Below are positions 50,648 to 60,570 of a stretch of 64,000 nt of DNA, in pieces. The stretch is from NCBI GenBank assembly GCA_913056125.1, contig CAJXNC010000011.1, forward strand, positions 1-64,000, given 5' to 3'. Below the pieces are notes generated by a model that was not told the origin of the DNA, did not search any database, and saw only the letters and a program-made list of their open reading frames with translations. The position numbers were made by a program, and so were the translations under genes. Numbering within the stretch: the first letter of the stretch is position 1; every line of letters starts with the position of its first letter. Source of the stretch: an uncultured Altererythrobacter sp. Its GTDB lineage: Bacteria; Pseudomonadota; Alphaproteobacteria; Sphingomonadales; Sphingomonadaceae.

Positions 50648-51079
50648 TCAGTACATCACGCCGTAATAGGCATAGATGCCCTCGCCGAACTTGCGATCGT
50701 ATGGCGGCTCGTTTTCGCCATCGAAGCGCGGGGCCTCCTTGAGGCGCTCCTTGTCGATGTTGACGACATAACCGCCCTTGCCGGTGTGGTAGTCGAGCGT
50801 GTCCCATGGCAGCGGGTGATAGCTCTCGCCCAGCCCCAGGAATCCACCGAAGCTCATCACGGCATATTCGACTCGTCCAGAGCGTTTGCCGATCATCAAC
50901 TTCTTGATGTGGCCGATTTCCTCGCCATCGGTGGCGAAGACTTTGGTGCCTTCGACCTTGTCCGAGCTGATGAGATTGTCGCTCTCGTCGCGCTCAAGCG
51001 GACGCGAGCGTTCGAAGTCCCGGCGCCGTTCGAGTTCGGCATCGGAAAATGTCGGTTCTGCAATTGCTGTCTGGTTCAT
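50648..51079 (-). CDS. PRC-barrel domain protein
   Basis: A 143-residue protein: about 45 charged N-terminal residues, then a PRC-barrel (SDKVEGTKVFATDGEEIGHI, GRVEYAVMSFGGFLGLG, YHPLPWDTLDYH). PRC-barrels occur in photosynthetic reaction-centre H subunits and in stress or RNA-processing proteins; no photosynthesis genes are in this window, so a general stress role is more likely. The start at 51079 has GAAGGAG upstream. It is divergent from the threonine aldolase. Confidence 0.88.
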   Translation of the reverse strand: MNQTAIAEPTFSDAELERRRDFERSRPLERDESDNLISSDKVEGTKVFATDGEEIGHIKKLMIGKRSGRVEYAVMSFGGFLGLGESYHPLPWDTLDYHTGKGGYVVNIDKERLKEAPRFDGENEPPYDRKFGEGIYAYYGVMY

Positions 51080-51393
51080 GGAGGTCTCTCCTTCCGTGCC
51101 AATGGCGGACGCGATCCCGAATGGATTCTTGTTGAGACGAAGGGAGTGTGGCCAAGGGCCAATTTCCGTCGCCGGCATCTACTGCGTCATCGGCGCTTTC
51201 ACCCTACCAACGGGCGAGACGGGGTTTGCGATCCGAAAAACCCGAGATTCTATCGTGCCATGGCAACGGTTCGCCCCGTCATCCGGCCATGGCCGCGCAT
51301 GTGCCGGTGCATTGCTACGGCCGAGGCCGGATGTTCCGGAGATCGGCATGTCTGCTGCTTGCGTCGAACGGATCGCAGGGCCATTGCGTTTCG
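51080..51393. other. divergent intergenic region (314 bp)
   Basis: Between the PRC-barrel start and the threonine aldolase start. An open plus-strand frame crosses it in phase with the aldolase but has no family similarity. It probably holds promoters for both genes. I see no clear operator or hairpin. Confidence 0.5.
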
Positions 51394-52389
51394 ATGCAGT
51401 TCCTGTCCGACAATGCCGCGCGCGTGCATCCCAAGGTGTGGGAGGCGATGCAAGCCGCCGACGCGCCCGACAAGCCCTATGACGGGGATGTCTGGAGCCA
51501 GCGGCTCGACGCGGTCTTCTCCGAGCTGTTCGGACGCGAATGCGCGGTGCTCTGGGCGAGCACCGGCACGGCGGCGAATTGTCTTGCGCTGACCACGCTC
51601 GTCGAACCTCATGGCGGGGTGATCTGCCATCGTGAGGCGCATATCGAGAGCGATGAATGCGGCGCGCCCGGCTTCTACCTGCATGGCGCCAAGCTGTTGC
51701 TGGCCGAGGGCGAGGGCGCGAAGCTGTCGCCAGAGACCATCGCCGGGGTGTTGGAAGGGATCACGCGCGGCATCCACCAGGTACAGGCGCATGCCATCTC
51801 GATCTCGCAGGTCAGCGAATATGGCCTGGCATATTTCCCGCTCGAATTGCAGCGGATCGGTGCCTTGGCGAAGGAGCATGGGCTTGGCCTGCATAGCGAC
51901 GGCGCGCGCTTCGCCAATGCTGTCGCCCATCTGGGTTGTTCGCCGATGGAAGCTGCCGGACCGGTCGATGCGCTGAGCTTCGGCTGTACCAAGAATGGCG
52001 GCATGGACGCCGATGCCATCGTCTTCTTCGATGGCGAAAAGGCGGACCTCGCCCGCTGGCGGCGCAAGCGCGCAGGGCACCTGCAGAGCAAAGGCCGCTT
52101 CTTGGCAGCGCAGATCCTCGCATTGGTCGAGAGCGGGCTGTGGCTAGACAATGCCAAAGCGGCGAACGCGGCGGCGGCCCTGGTGGCAGAAGGTGCGGGC
52201 GAACGGTTGTTATTCCCGGCACAATCGAACGAGCTTTTCGTCAGGCTCTCCCCCGATGAACGGGCAGCACTACGCGCGCAGGGTTTCGCCTTCTACGATT
52301 GGGATGCGGAACTGGTTCGCATGGTCACTTCCTGGGACACGAAGCCCGAAGAAGCCGACGCGCTCGGCAAGGCGATTGCCGCCTTATGA
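51394..52389 (+). CDS. threonine aldolase family PLP enzyme
   Basis: A 331-residue fold-type I PLP enzyme that cleaves threonine (or related beta-hydroxy amino acids) to glycine and an aldehyde. N-terminal FLSDNAARVHP, HREAHIESDECGA in the cofactor region, GLHSDGARFANA, and the PLP lysine K200 in GCTKNGGMDADAI. The start ATG 51394 was chosen because the family begins there; a longer frame upstream is not conserved. It overlaps the DMT exporter gene by ATGA, hinting at amino-acid export. Confidence 0.9.
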   Translation: MQFLSDNAARVHPKVWEAMQAADAPDKPYDGDVWSQRLDAVFSELFGRECAVLWASTGTAANCLALTTLVEPHGGVICHREAHIESDECGAPGFYLHGAKLLLAEGEGAKLSPETIAGVLEGITRGIHQVQAHAISISQVSEYGLAYFPLELQRIGALAKEHGLGLHSDGARFANAVAHLGCSPMEAAGPVDALSFGCTKNGGMDADAIVFFDGEKADLARWRRKRAGHLQSKGRFLAAQILALVESGLWLDNAKAANAAAALVAEGAGERLLFPAQSNELFVRLSPDERAALRAQGFAFYDWDAELVRMVTSWDTKPEEADALGKAIAAL

Positions 52390-53339
52390 GCAGCGAGACG
52401 TCCGGAATGTTGCGGCCCCGGGTCCTCATTCCCTTCATGGTCACGGGGACAATCTGGGGCTCGACCTGGTTCGTCATCACCGGCCAGATCGGCGATGTGC
52501 CTGCGGCCTGGTCGGTCTTCTATCGCTTCCTCATCGCCACGCCTGCCATGTTCCTGCTGGCATGGGCCATGAAGCGCTCGCTCAGGCTCGATCGCGCGGG
52601 CCATAGACTGGCCATGGCGGTCGGGGCGCTCCAGTTCTGCGGCAATTTCATGTTCGTCTATCATTCGGAACTGCATCTCACCTCGGGCATCGTCGCGGTG
52701 ATGTTCGCCCTGCTCATGGTCCCCAATGCCGTGCTGGCGAAGTTTATCATCGGCGAGAAAATCGAGACCGGCTTTATGGTCGGCAGCGCAGTGGCAATCA
52801 TGGGCGTCACCATGCTGCTGGTGCATGAAGCGCGCCTCTCGCCGCTCGGCGGCGATGTCGGGCTGGGCATCTGGCTGACGATTGGCGGTATCATGTGCGC
52901 AGCCATCGCCAATGTCGTACAGGCCAATGATGTGGGGCGCAGGATCGCCATGGTCAGCCTGCTGGCATGGTCCATGCTCTACGGTCTCGGCGTTGATCTG
53001 GTCTATGCCATGGTCTCCGTCGGCCCCTCGCCCCTGCCCAGCACCGCGGCATTCTGGGGCGGGACCATCTACCTCGCCGTGATCGGTTCGATCGTCACCT
53101 TCCCGCTGCATTACAACCTCGTGCGTGAGATCGGCGCGGGCAGGACGGCCTATAACGCCATCGTCACCGTGGCGGTGGCGATGCTGCTTTCGACCCTGTT
53201 CGAGGATTATCAGTGGACCGCGCTTGCCGCTGGCGGGATGGCGCTGGCGCTGCTGGGGATGGTGATCGCGCTGCGCTCGCGCATGATCAAGAGCGTCAAG
53301 GTCGGGCAGGCGACCGCCCTGCGGCACGAGATCGACTAG
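52386..53339 (+). CDS. DMT family (EamA) transporter
   Basis: A 317-residue protein with ten predicted helices in two EamA repeats (GTIWGSTWFVITGQIGDV, GNFMFVYHSELHLTSGIVAV). EamA proteins export amino acids or related metabolites. It is coupled to the threonine aldolase (ATGA). Its stop and that of the convergent SDR gene share CTAG at 53336-53339. Confidence 0.9.
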   Translation: MSSETSGMLRPRVLIPFMVTGTIWGSTWFVITGQIGDVPAAWSVFYRFLIATPAMFLLAWAMKRSLRLDRAGHRLAMAVGALQFCGNFMFVYHSELHLTSGIVAVMFALLMVPNAVLAKFIIGEKIETGFMVGSAVAIMGVTMLLVHEARLSPLGGDVGLGIWLTIGGIMCAAIANVVQANDVGRRIAMVSLLAWSMLYGLGVDLVYAMVSVGPSPLPSTAAFWGGTIYLAVIGSIVTFPLHYNLVREIGAGRTAYNAIVTVAVAMLLSTLFEDYQWTALAAGGMALALLGMVIALRSRMIKSVKVGQATALRHEID

Positions 53340-54151
53340 GCAAGGTCTTCGAGCAGGGTCGCCAGGCCTTCGCGATAGGTCGGATATGCTGGTTCCCAGC
53401 CGAGCAGCCGCTTCGCCTTGCCGTTCGCGACCCGGCGGTTCTCCAGGTAGAATCCGCGCGCCATGTCGGAGAGGCCTGCCTCGTCGAGCGCCTGCAAGGG
53501 TGGCGGCTCCACACCCATCAGCGCGCAGGCATGTTCGATCACCTGGTTCTGGCTGCAGGGCAAATCGTCGGCAAGATTGTAGGCGCCGGGAGGGGCATCA
53601 TTCTCGATCGCTGCAATCACGCCGCTGGCGATATCCTCCACATGCACGCGGCTGAACACCTGGCCGGGTAAGTCGATGCGGTGGGCCTTGCCCTCTGCAA
53701 TGCGACCAAAGGCATTGCGCCCCGGTCCGTAAATCCCCGGCAGGCGGAAGACGCGCGCGCCCAGTTCAAGCCAGCGCGCCTCGGCTTCGGCGCGCGCAGA
53801 GCGCCGCCCCGTGCCGCCCGAACCCACAATGGGTGCGCTCTCGTCGACCCAGGCGCCCTTTGCGTCCCCGTAAACCCCGGTTGAGGAGAGGTAACCGATC
53901 CAGCCGCCCCGCACCTCCATTGCGTATCGCGCGAGGACCGGATCGCCATCTGCATTTGGCGGAACAGTTGACAGAACATGCGTCGCATCGCGCAACCCGT
54001 CGCGCACCATGGCTCCATTGCAGAAGTCCAGAATGCCGCCCGTGGTGGTTGCCCCACGACTTGTTCCCTCGATAGTCCAGCCCCGCTTGCCCAGAGCCCG
54101 ATCGATGCGCGTCGCCGTATATCCAAGGCCGAAAATGAACAGTTTTGCCAT
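53336..54151 (-). CDS. NAD-dependent epimerase/dehydratase-like protein (extended SDR)
   Basis: A 271-residue extended short-chain dehydrogenase with Rossmann motif FIFGLGYTATRIDRAL and GYLSSTGVYGD in the second half. The active-site tyrosine appears to be in the STGVYGD segment, without the usual YxxxK, so this may be an atypical member of the YeeZ type. Function unknown. It converges on the DMT gene and is divergent from pepN. Confidence 0.82.
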   Translation of the reverse strand: MAKLFIFGLGYTATRIDRALGKRGWTIEGTSRGATTTGGILDFCNGAMVRDGLRDATHVLSTVPPNADGDPVLARYAMEVRGGWIGYLSSTGVYGDAKGAWVDESAPIVGSGGTGRRSARAEAEARWLELGARVFRLPGIYGPGRNAFGRIAEGKAHRIDLPGQVFSRVHVEDIASGVIAAIENDAPPGAYNLADDLPCSQNQVIEHACALMGVEPPPLQALDEAGLSDMARGFYLENRRVANGKAKRLLGWEPAYPTYREGLATLLEDLA

Positions 54152-54204
54152 TGCTAGCTTTCTACCCGTTGGACGCGGGCAAGAAAGCACCTAAATCTCC
54201 TGCC

Positions 54205-56859
54205 ATGGATATTCCCAGCACACCTTCGAGCCCTGATGGCAATCCCGAAATGGCCGATGCCGCGCATGAGTCCAAGGACCCGCCCACGATCCACCGTGAG
54301 GACTACAAGCCCTTTCCCTGGCTCGTTCCGCAGGTCGATCTCGATTTTACGCTTGGCCTTGAAAAGACGCGTATTCGTGCTGTGCTCACGGTGGAGCGCA
54401 ATCCGGCTTCCGAGAACAGCCCGACGATTCGTCTGCAGGGCGACGGGCTCACCCCGCTGGAGGTGAAAGTCGATGGCGAGGCGGTGAACAGCTGGGTTAT
54501 GGAAGAGGGCGATCTCGTCATCACCCTTCCGGGCGAGAGCCATGCGATCGAGGTGACGACCGAGATCGATCCCTCGGCCAATACCCGGCTCGAAGGCCTC
54601 TATGCCTCGAACGGGATGCTCTGCACGCAATGCGAGGCAGAAGGCTTCCGCCGCATCACCTTCCACCCGGATCGGCCAGACGTGCTCTCGACCTATCGCG
54701 TCCGCATGTCGGGTTCACAGGAGAAATTCCCGGTCTTGCTGGCCAATGGCAATCTCGAAGCGAGCGGCGTGAATGAGGATGGCACGCATTGGGCCGAATG
54801 GCACGATCCCTGGCCCAAGCCATCCTACCTCTTTGCGCTGGTGGCGGGCGACCTCGTCGCCAATCGTGACAGCTTCACCACCATGAGCGGGCGCAAGGTG
54901 GAACTCGCCATCTATGTGCGCGCGGGCGACCTCGACCGCACGCAGCACGCCATGGATTCGCTGAAAGCTTCGATGAAGTGGGACGAAGACACGTTCGGCC
55001 GCGAATACGATCTCGACGTGTTCAACATCGTTGCGGTGAGCGATTTCAACATGGGGGCGATGGAGAATAAGGGCCTCAACGTCTTCAACACGAAATACGT
55101 GCTGGCCGACCCCGAGACCGCGACCGATGGCGATTTCGACGGCATCGAAAGCGTGATCGGCCACGAATACTTTCACAACTGGTCGGGCAATCGCGTGACC
55201 TGCCGCGACTGGTTCCAGCTTTCGCTGAAGGAAGGCTTCACCGTGCTGCGGGACCAGCTGTTCAGCCAGGACATGGGCTCTGAGCCGGTCAAGCGGATCG
55301 AGGATGTGCGCGTGCTGCGCGGTGCCCAGTTCCCTGAGGATTCAGGGCCGCTTGCGCATCCGATCCGCCCCGATTCTTACAAGGAGATCAACAACTTCTA
55401 TACCGCCACCGTCTACAATAAGGGCGCAGAGGTCATCCGCATGATGCGGACCATGGCGGGTGAGGAGGCATTCCGGAAGGGCTGCGATCTCTATTTCGAC
55501 CGCCACGATGGCGAAGCGGCGACCTGCGAGGATTTCGTCAAGGCGATCGAGGATGGTGCCGGGCTCGACCTTTCCCAGTTCCGCCTTTGGTATTCGCAGG
55601 CTGGCACGCCGAAGGTGAGCGTGCAGCTGGAGCAGGATGGTGATGCGGTTGTGCTCCACCTGGCGCAGGACGTGCCGCCTACGCCCGGCCAGCCCGACAA
55701 GAAGCCCATGCCCATTCCGCTGAAGATCGCCCTGTTCGATCGCGAAAGTGGCGAACGTCAGGAAGAGGAGCTGCTCGTGCTCGACAAGGACGAGGCCAGC
55801 TTCCGTTTCGAAGGCTTTGCGCAGAAACCGATCCTGTCGATCAATCGCGGCTTCACCGCACCGGTGTCAATCGAGAACCCGGCTGGCCATGACGACCTTG
55901 TATTCCTTGCCGCGCATGATGACGATCCCTTCGCCCGCTACGAAGCGATGCAGGACCTGGTCGTTGCCCATCTCAAGGATGCAGTCGATGGCAAGCTGTC
56001 CGATACCGAGCGCGAGGAAGGCCGCGCCGCCATCGGCAATGCGCTGGCGGCGATCCTCGCCGACGATTCGCTCGATGATTTGATGCGCGGCGAATTGCTC
56101 GTCCTGCCGAGCGAGACCTACCTCGCCGAGCAGATGCTGGTGGCTGATCCGGGTGCCATCCATCACGAAAGGCAGGCGCTGCGCGGTTGGCTGGGCAAGA
56201 AGCTGGAAAGCGAGTTTGCCGATCTTCACGCGCGCGCCGCCGCTATCGGCTACAGCCTCGATTCTGCCGCACGCGGCGCGCGCAAGGTGAAGACGCAGGC
56301 GCTGGTCTACCTCGCTTCCAGCAATCCGGACATGGCCGCGCAAATGGCGGCCGGACAATATGAAGGCGCCGACAACATGACCGACAGGCAGGGCGCGCTG
56401 ATGGTGCTGTCCGGCCTTGCCAGTCCGGAACGCACGCACAAGCTGCTCGACTTCTACAATCGCTACAAGGCGAACGAGCTGGTGATGGACAAGTGGTTCG
56501 CCATCCAGGCGAGCTCGCTCCATCCGCAGGTGCTGGCCCATGTGAAGGCGCTGGCGGACCATCCGCAGTTCACGCTGAACAATCCCAATCGGGTCCGTTC
56601 GCTGTTCATGGCTTTCGCCTATAATCCTCATGCCTTCCATGCAGAGGATGGCGAGGGCTACCGCATGATCGCGGACCTGATCGTCGAACTCGACCCGCTC
56701 AATCCGCAAACCGCAGCCCGCTTCGTGCCCCCGCTTGGCAAGTGGCGCCGAATCGAAGCCGGTCGTGCCGCGCTGATGCGTGCCGAACTGGAGCGGATCG
56801 CCAGAGCGGACAAGCTCTCGCGCGATGTCCATGAACAGGTGGCGAGAAGCCTTGGTTAG
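54205..56859 (+). CDS. pepN: aminopeptidase N (M1 family, alanyl)
   Basis: An 884-residue zinc aminopeptidase. The zinc motif is H320-E-Y-F-H324 with the third ligand E343 in LSLKEG. The exopeptidase GAMEN motif is at about 282-286. Domains in order: N-terminal beta, catalytic thermolysin-like, Ig-like, and C-terminal helical. Length matches E. coli PepN. The start is ambiguous between 54205 and 54250, with no clear ribosome binding site at either. It acts in cytoplasmic peptide breakdown. Confidence 0.95.
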   Translation: MDIPSTPSSPDGNPEMADAAHESKDPPTIHREDYKPFPWLVPQVDLDFTLGLEKTRIRAVLTVERNPASENSPTIRLQGDGLTPLEVKVDGEAVNSWVMEEGDLVITLPGESHAIEVTTEIDPSANTRLEGLYASNGMLCTQCEAEGFRRITFHPDRPDVLSTYRVRMSGSQEKFPVLLANGNLEASGVNEDGTHWAEWHDPWPKPSYLFALVAGDLVANRDSFTTMSGRKVELAIYVRAGDLDRTQHAMDSLKASMKWDEDTFGREYDLDVFNIVAVSDFNMGAMENKGLNVFNTKYVLADPETATDGDFDGIESVIGHEYFHNWSGNRVTCRDWFQLSLKEGFTVLRDQLFSQDMGSEPVKRIEDVRVLRGAQFPEDSGPLAHPIRPDSYKEINNFYTATVYNKGAEVIRMMRTMAGEEAFRKGCDLYFDRHDGEAATCEDFVKAIEDGAGLDLSQFRLWYSQAGTPKVSVQLEQDGDAVVLHLAQDVPPTPGQPDKKPMPIPLKIALFDRESGERQEEELLVLDKDEASFRFEGFAQKPILSINRGFTAPVSIENPAGHDDLVFLAAHDDDPFARYEAMQDLVVAHLKDAVDGKLSDTEREEGRAAIGNALAAILADDSLDDLMRGELLVLPSETYLAEQMLVADPGAIHHERQALRGWLGKKLESEFADLHARAAAIGYSLDSAARGARKVKTQALVYLASSNPDMAAQMAAGQYEGADNMTDRQGALMVLSGLASPERTHKLLDFYNRYKANELVMDKWFAIQASSLHPQVLAHVKALADHPQFTLNNPNRVRSLFMAFAYNPHAFHAEDGEGYRMIADLIVELDPLNPQTAARFVPPLGKWRRIEAGRAALMRAELERIARADKLSRDVHEQVARSLG

Positions 56860-57634
56860 CCAGGCCTCCGAACCGGTCGAGGTGATTCGCTCGTCGGTGC
56901 TCGATGCACTGCCGCACGGATTCCTTGGACGCCGGGGAGGCGTCAGCACCGGCATCGTGGCCGGATTGCAGGTCGGCCTCAATGCAGGCGATGACGATGC
57001 GACCGTCACGGAAAATCGCCGGATGGCGCTTGAGGCGGCCTGCCCGGGCGCGAATCTTGTGACACTGAAGCAGGTCCATTCGGCAAAGGCCGTCACCGTC
57101 GAAGCACCGTGGAGCGAGGACGAACGGCCCGAGGCAGACGGCATGGCGACCAGTGTGCCGGGGCTTGCTCTTGCCATCGTTACCGCGGATTGCGCGCCGG
57201 TCCTGCTGGCAGACAGGGATGCGGGCGTGGTCGGCGCTGCCCATGCCGGATGGCGCGGTGCCTATACCGGCATATTGGAGTCGACAATCCGCCGTATGGA
57301 GGGGCTTGGCGCACAGCGCGAACGGATCCTTGCGGCTATCGGCCCTTGTATCGCGCAGGACAGCTATGAAGTCGGCTATGACTTGCGCGAGAAGTTCGAT
57401 CGCGAATCCGATGCGCGCTTCTTTTACGTTGGCCGGCCCGGCAAGTGGCAGTTCGACCTGGAGGCCTATGCTGCCTCCCGTCTCCAATCCTGCGGTATCG
57501 CGCAGGTCGAGAAGCTGGGACTCGACACATATCCGGCAGATGAGCGCTTCTTTTCACACCGCCGGAGTGTGCACCGCAACGAACCGAGCTATGGCCGACA
57601 ATTCTCCATGATTGCGCTGGCGCAAGGGTCCTAA
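56852..57634 (+). CDS. pgeF: peptidoglycan editing factor PgeF (YfiH, laccase-like)
   Basis: A 260-residue protein of the DUF152/YfiH family. The metal or catalytic residues fall in LKQVHSAKAV, VTADCAPVLL and AAHAGWRGAY. YfiH/PgeF was shown in E. coli to remove wrongly built UDP-MurNAc-Ser precursors. The start is a TTG at 56852, chosen for AGGTGG nine bases upstream. ATG 56831 would also fit, overlapping pepN by 29 bp. Either start overlaps the pepN end, suggesting coupling. Confidence 0.88.
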   Translation: MVSQASEPVEVIRSSVLDALPHGFLGRRGGVSTGIVAGLQVGLNAGDDDATVTENRRMALEAACPGANLVTLKQVHSAKAVTVEAPWSEDERPEADGMATSVPGLALAIVTADCAPVLLADRDAGVVGAAHAGWRGAYTGILESTIRRMEGLGAQRERILAAIGPCIAQDSYEVGYDLREKFDRESDARFFYVGRPGKWQFDLEAYAASRLQSCGIAQVEKLGLDTYPADERFFSHRRSVHRNEPSYGRQFSMIALAQGS

Positions 57635-57809
57635 TCGACATTGATGTCATATTAGCGCCAAAAGGCGGGTTGGCAGGGGCGATTTGCTCGTCTATCAGCC
57701 GCGCCAAGTCGGCGTTCCGGGGGCATCTTTTGGTGCGCGGCTGTCATGTTTCTATTCGGGTGCCGGTCCGGTTTCGTACCGGCAGCCACCCGGCAGGCAA
57801 GGCAAGGTA

Positions 57810-58376
57810 ATGGCAACCACCACTGATACCGCGAATTCGGAAGTAGTGGCCGAAGACGGCGTGCGCCGTCGCGACTTCATCGAAATTGCTGCCGTCTCGG
57901 TGGCGGCTACTGGCGGGCTCATCACGATCCTGCCGCTGGTCAGCCAGATGGCACCGTCCAAGGACGTTCTCGCCGAGAGCACGACCGAGCTGGACATTTC
58001 GGCGCTCGAACCCGGCCAGTCGATCAAGGCGGTCTTCCGCAAGCAGCCGGTTTTCGTGCGCAATTTGACGCCGGCCGAGATCGACGCGGCAAACGCCGTC
58101 GATCCGGGCGACCTGCGCGATTCCCAGTCGCTGGCCGACCGTACGATCGAAGGTCACGAGAATATCCTGGTGGTGATGGGCGTGTGTACGCACCTTGGCT
58201 GTGTGCCGCTGGGCGCTGCCGAGGGCGAGAACAAGGGCGAATTCGGCGGCTATTTCTGCCCTTGCCACGGTTCGCACTACGATACCGCAGCGCGTATCCG
58301 TAAGGGCCCGGCTCCTAGCAATCTGGAAGTTCCGGACTATTCCTTCACCTCCGACACCACCATTGTGATCGGCTGA
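57810..58376 (+). CDS. petA: ubiquinol-cytochrome c reductase iron-sulfur subunit (Rieske)
   Basis: A 188-residue Rieske protein of the bc1 complex. Twin-arginine leader RRRDFIE at residues 19-25 with a membrane helix after it. The 2Fe-2S ligands are C126 and H128 (CTHLGC) and C150 and H153 (CPCHGS); C131 and C152 form the disulfide. The start is ATG 57810. A 175-bp leader likely holds the petABC promoter. Confidence 0.97.
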   Translation: MATTTDTANSEVVAEDGVRRRDFIEIAAVSVAATGGLITILPLVSQMAPSKDVLAESTTELDISALEPGQSIKAVFRKQPVFVRNLTPAEIDAANAVDPGDLRDSQSLADRTIEGHENILVVMGVCTHLGCVPLGAAEGENKGEFGGYFCPCHGSHYDTAARIRKGPAPSNLEVPDYSFTSDTTIVIG

Positions 58377-58393
58377 GGCGAGAGACAGAGACG

Positions 58394-59683
58394 ATGAGTT
58401 TTCCCTGGGCCAAGCAGTATGAACCCACCAACCCGGTGATGAAGTTCATGGACGAGAAGCTGCCGCTTCCGCGCCTTGTCTATAATGCCGTGGGTGCCGG
58501 CTACCCCGTTCCGCGCAACCTTTCCTACATGTGGAATTTCGGTGTTCTGGCGGGCTTCTGCCTCGTCCTGCAAATCGTCACCGGCGTGGTGCTCGCAATG
58601 CATTATGCCGCCAATTCGGGTGTCGCCTTCGACTCGATCGAGCACATCATGCGCGACGTGAACTGGGGCTGGGCTATCCGCTATGCGCATGCCAACGGTG
58701 CCTCGGCCTTCTTCGCCGTGATCTACCTGCATATCTTCCGCGGCTTCTATTACAGCTCGTACAAGGCCCCGCGCGAGATGATCTGGCTGCTCGGCGTGGT
58801 CATCTACCTGCTGATGATGGCGACCGGCTTCATGGGCTATGTGCTTCCCTGGGGCCAGATGAGCTTCTGGGGCGCCAAGGTCATCACCGGCCTGTTCGGC
58901 GCGATCCCTGTGGTCGGCGAACCGCTGCAGGTCTGGCTGCTGGGCGGCTATGCACCGGATAATGCCGCGCTCAACCGCTTCTTCAGCCTGCACTTCATGC
59001 TGCCCTTCGTGATCGCCGGCGTGGTGATCCTGCACATCTGGGCGCTGCACATCCCGGGATCGAGCAACCCGACGGGCGTCGAAGTGAAGAGCGAAAGCGA
59101 CACCGTGCCCTTCCACCCCTATTACACGGCAAAGGACGGTTTCGGCCTTGGCGTCTTCCTGCTGATCTATTGCGCCTTCCTGTTCTTCATGCCGAACGCG
59201 CTTGGCCACCCGGACAATTACATCCCGGCCAACCCGCTTTCGACCCCGGCGCACATCGTGCCCGAATGGTACTACTGGCCGTTCTACGCGATCCTGCGCG
59301 CCTTCACCTTCGACTTCATCCTGCCGGCCAAGCTGTGGGGCGTGCTTGCGATGTTCGCCGCCATCCTGGTGTGGTTCTTCCTGCCCTGGCTGGACAAGTC
59401 GCCGGTACGCAGCGGCAATTATCGCCCGCTGTTCCGCAAGTTCTTCTGGGTGCTCGTCGCCGACATGGCGCTGCTGTTCTACCTGGGCGGTGCCCCGGCC
59501 GAAGAGCCCTATGTGATGATCAGCCAGATCGCGACGGCATATTACTTCCTGCACTTCCTCGTGATCCTGCCTCTCCTGTCCTCCTTCGAGCGACCTGACC
59601 CGCTGCCTTTCTCGATTACCGAGGCGGTATTGGGTTCGGACGACAAGGCGGCGCTGAAGGACGGCGCCGGGTCGGCGGCATAG
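58394..59683 (+). CDS. petB: cytochrome b subunit of the bc1 complex
   Basis: A 429-residue protein with eight membrane helices and two haem b groups. Haem and quinone motifs are visible: [17 protein letters not shown], the His pair [12 protein letters not shown] and [29 protein letters not shown], and [15 protein letters not shown] near the ubiquinol site. The b-type fusion length is usual for alphaproteobacteria. It lies 17 bp after petA. Confidence 0.98.
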   Translation: MSFPWAKQYEPTNPVMKFMDEKLPLPRLVYNAVGAGYPVPRNLSYMWNFGVLAGFCLVLQIVTGVVLAMHYAANSGVAFDSIEHIMRDVNWGWAIRYAHANGASAFFAVIYLHIFRGFYYSSYKAPREMIWLLGVVIYLLMMATGFMGYVLPWGQMSFWGAKVITGLFGAIPVVGEPLQVWLLGGYAPDNAALNRFFSLHFMLPFVIAGVVILHIWALHIPGSSNPTGVEVKSESDTVPFHPYYTAKDGFGLGVFLLIYCAFLFFMPNALGHPDNYIPANPLSTPAHIVPEWYYWPFYAILRAFTFDFILPAKLWGVLAMFAAILVWFFLPWLDKSPVRSGNYRPLFRKFFWVLVADMALLFYLGGAPAEEPYVMISQIATAYYFLHFLVILPLLSSFERPDPLPFSITEAVLGSDDKAALKDGAGSAA

Positions 59684-59711
59684 GCACAGGCTTCAAGGGA
59701 AAGACGATAAG

Positions 59712-60560
59712 ATGATCCGCCTTGCTGGAATTCTGATTGGCCTGGTCTTCACCTTCGTGGTGCTGCTGGCCTTCGTTGTCGGCGCCTACACGGCTGCGAC
59801 CGAAGGCATGGGCGAAGAAACCGCCGAACACGCCTTCCACCTCGACCCCGAGCATGTCGAATTTGCGCATGATGGCCTGTTCCCGAGCTGGGACCTGCAG
59901 CAGCTGCAGCGCGGCTACCAGGTCTACAAGGAAGTCTGCTCGGCCTGCCACTCGATGAACCACGTTGCCTTCCGCAACCTCGAAGAGCTTGGCTATACCG
60001 AGGAAGAGGTGAAGGCCGAAGCTGCCAGCTGGGTGGTTCCGGGCATCGATCCCGACACCGGCGAGAACAGCACGCGTCCGGGCCTGCCGACCGATTACTT
60101 CCCGTCGCCCTATCCCAACGATGTGGCCGCCGCGGCTGCCAACAACAATGCGATCCCGCCGGATCTCTCGCTGATGACCAAGGCTCGCCATCACGGCCCT
60201 GCCTATGTCTATTCGCTGCTGACCGGCTATCAGGAACCGTCGGCCGAACTGGCAGAGGAATTCCCGGACTCGCTGCCGGGCCCGGGCCTCTACCACAACC
60301 CGTATTTCGCCAATCTCAACCTGGCGATGGCTCCGCCGCTGACGGCTGATGGCCAGGTGACCTATGCCGACGGCACCGATGCCAGCATCGACCAGATGGC
60401 GCAGGACGTGGCCGCATTCCTGACCTGGACTGCCGAACCCTCACTGGTCGACCGCAAGCGTACCGGCTGGCCGGTCATGGGCTTCCTGCTCTTCGCCACC
60501 ATTCTCGCATGGCTGGCCAAGAAGCAGATCTGGGCGGGCCTCAAGCCGCGCAAGGACTGA
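59712..60560 (+). CDS. petC: cytochrome c1 of the bc1 complex
   Basis: A 282-residue protein with an N-terminal membrane/signal segment (residues 1-27), haem attachment CSACH at residues 76-80, a Met ligand near NLAMAPPL, and a C-terminal membrane anchor (VMGFLLFATILAWLAKK). It completes petABC and passes electrons to a soluble or bound cytochrome c. Confidence 0.98.
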   Translation: MIRLAGILIGLVFTFVVLLAFVVGAYTAATEGMGEETAEHAFHLDPEHVEFAHDGLFPSWDLQQLQRGYQVYKEVCSACHSMNHVAFRNLEELGYTEEEVKAEAASWVVPGIDPDTGENSTRPGLPTDYFPSPYPNDVAAAAANNNAIPPDLSLMTKARHHGPAYVYSLLTGYQEPSAELAEEFPDSLPGPGLYHNPYFANLNLAMAPPLTADGQVTYADGTDASIDQMAQDVAAFLTWTAEPSLVDRKRTGWPVMGFLLFATILAWLAKKQIWAGLKPRKD

Positions 60561-60570
60561 AGGCAGTCAA

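Noticed and set aside
53336-53339. CTAG shared by two convergent stop codons as a regulatory site
   Set aside because: TAG on both strands gives CTAG automatically; a coincidence of close packing.
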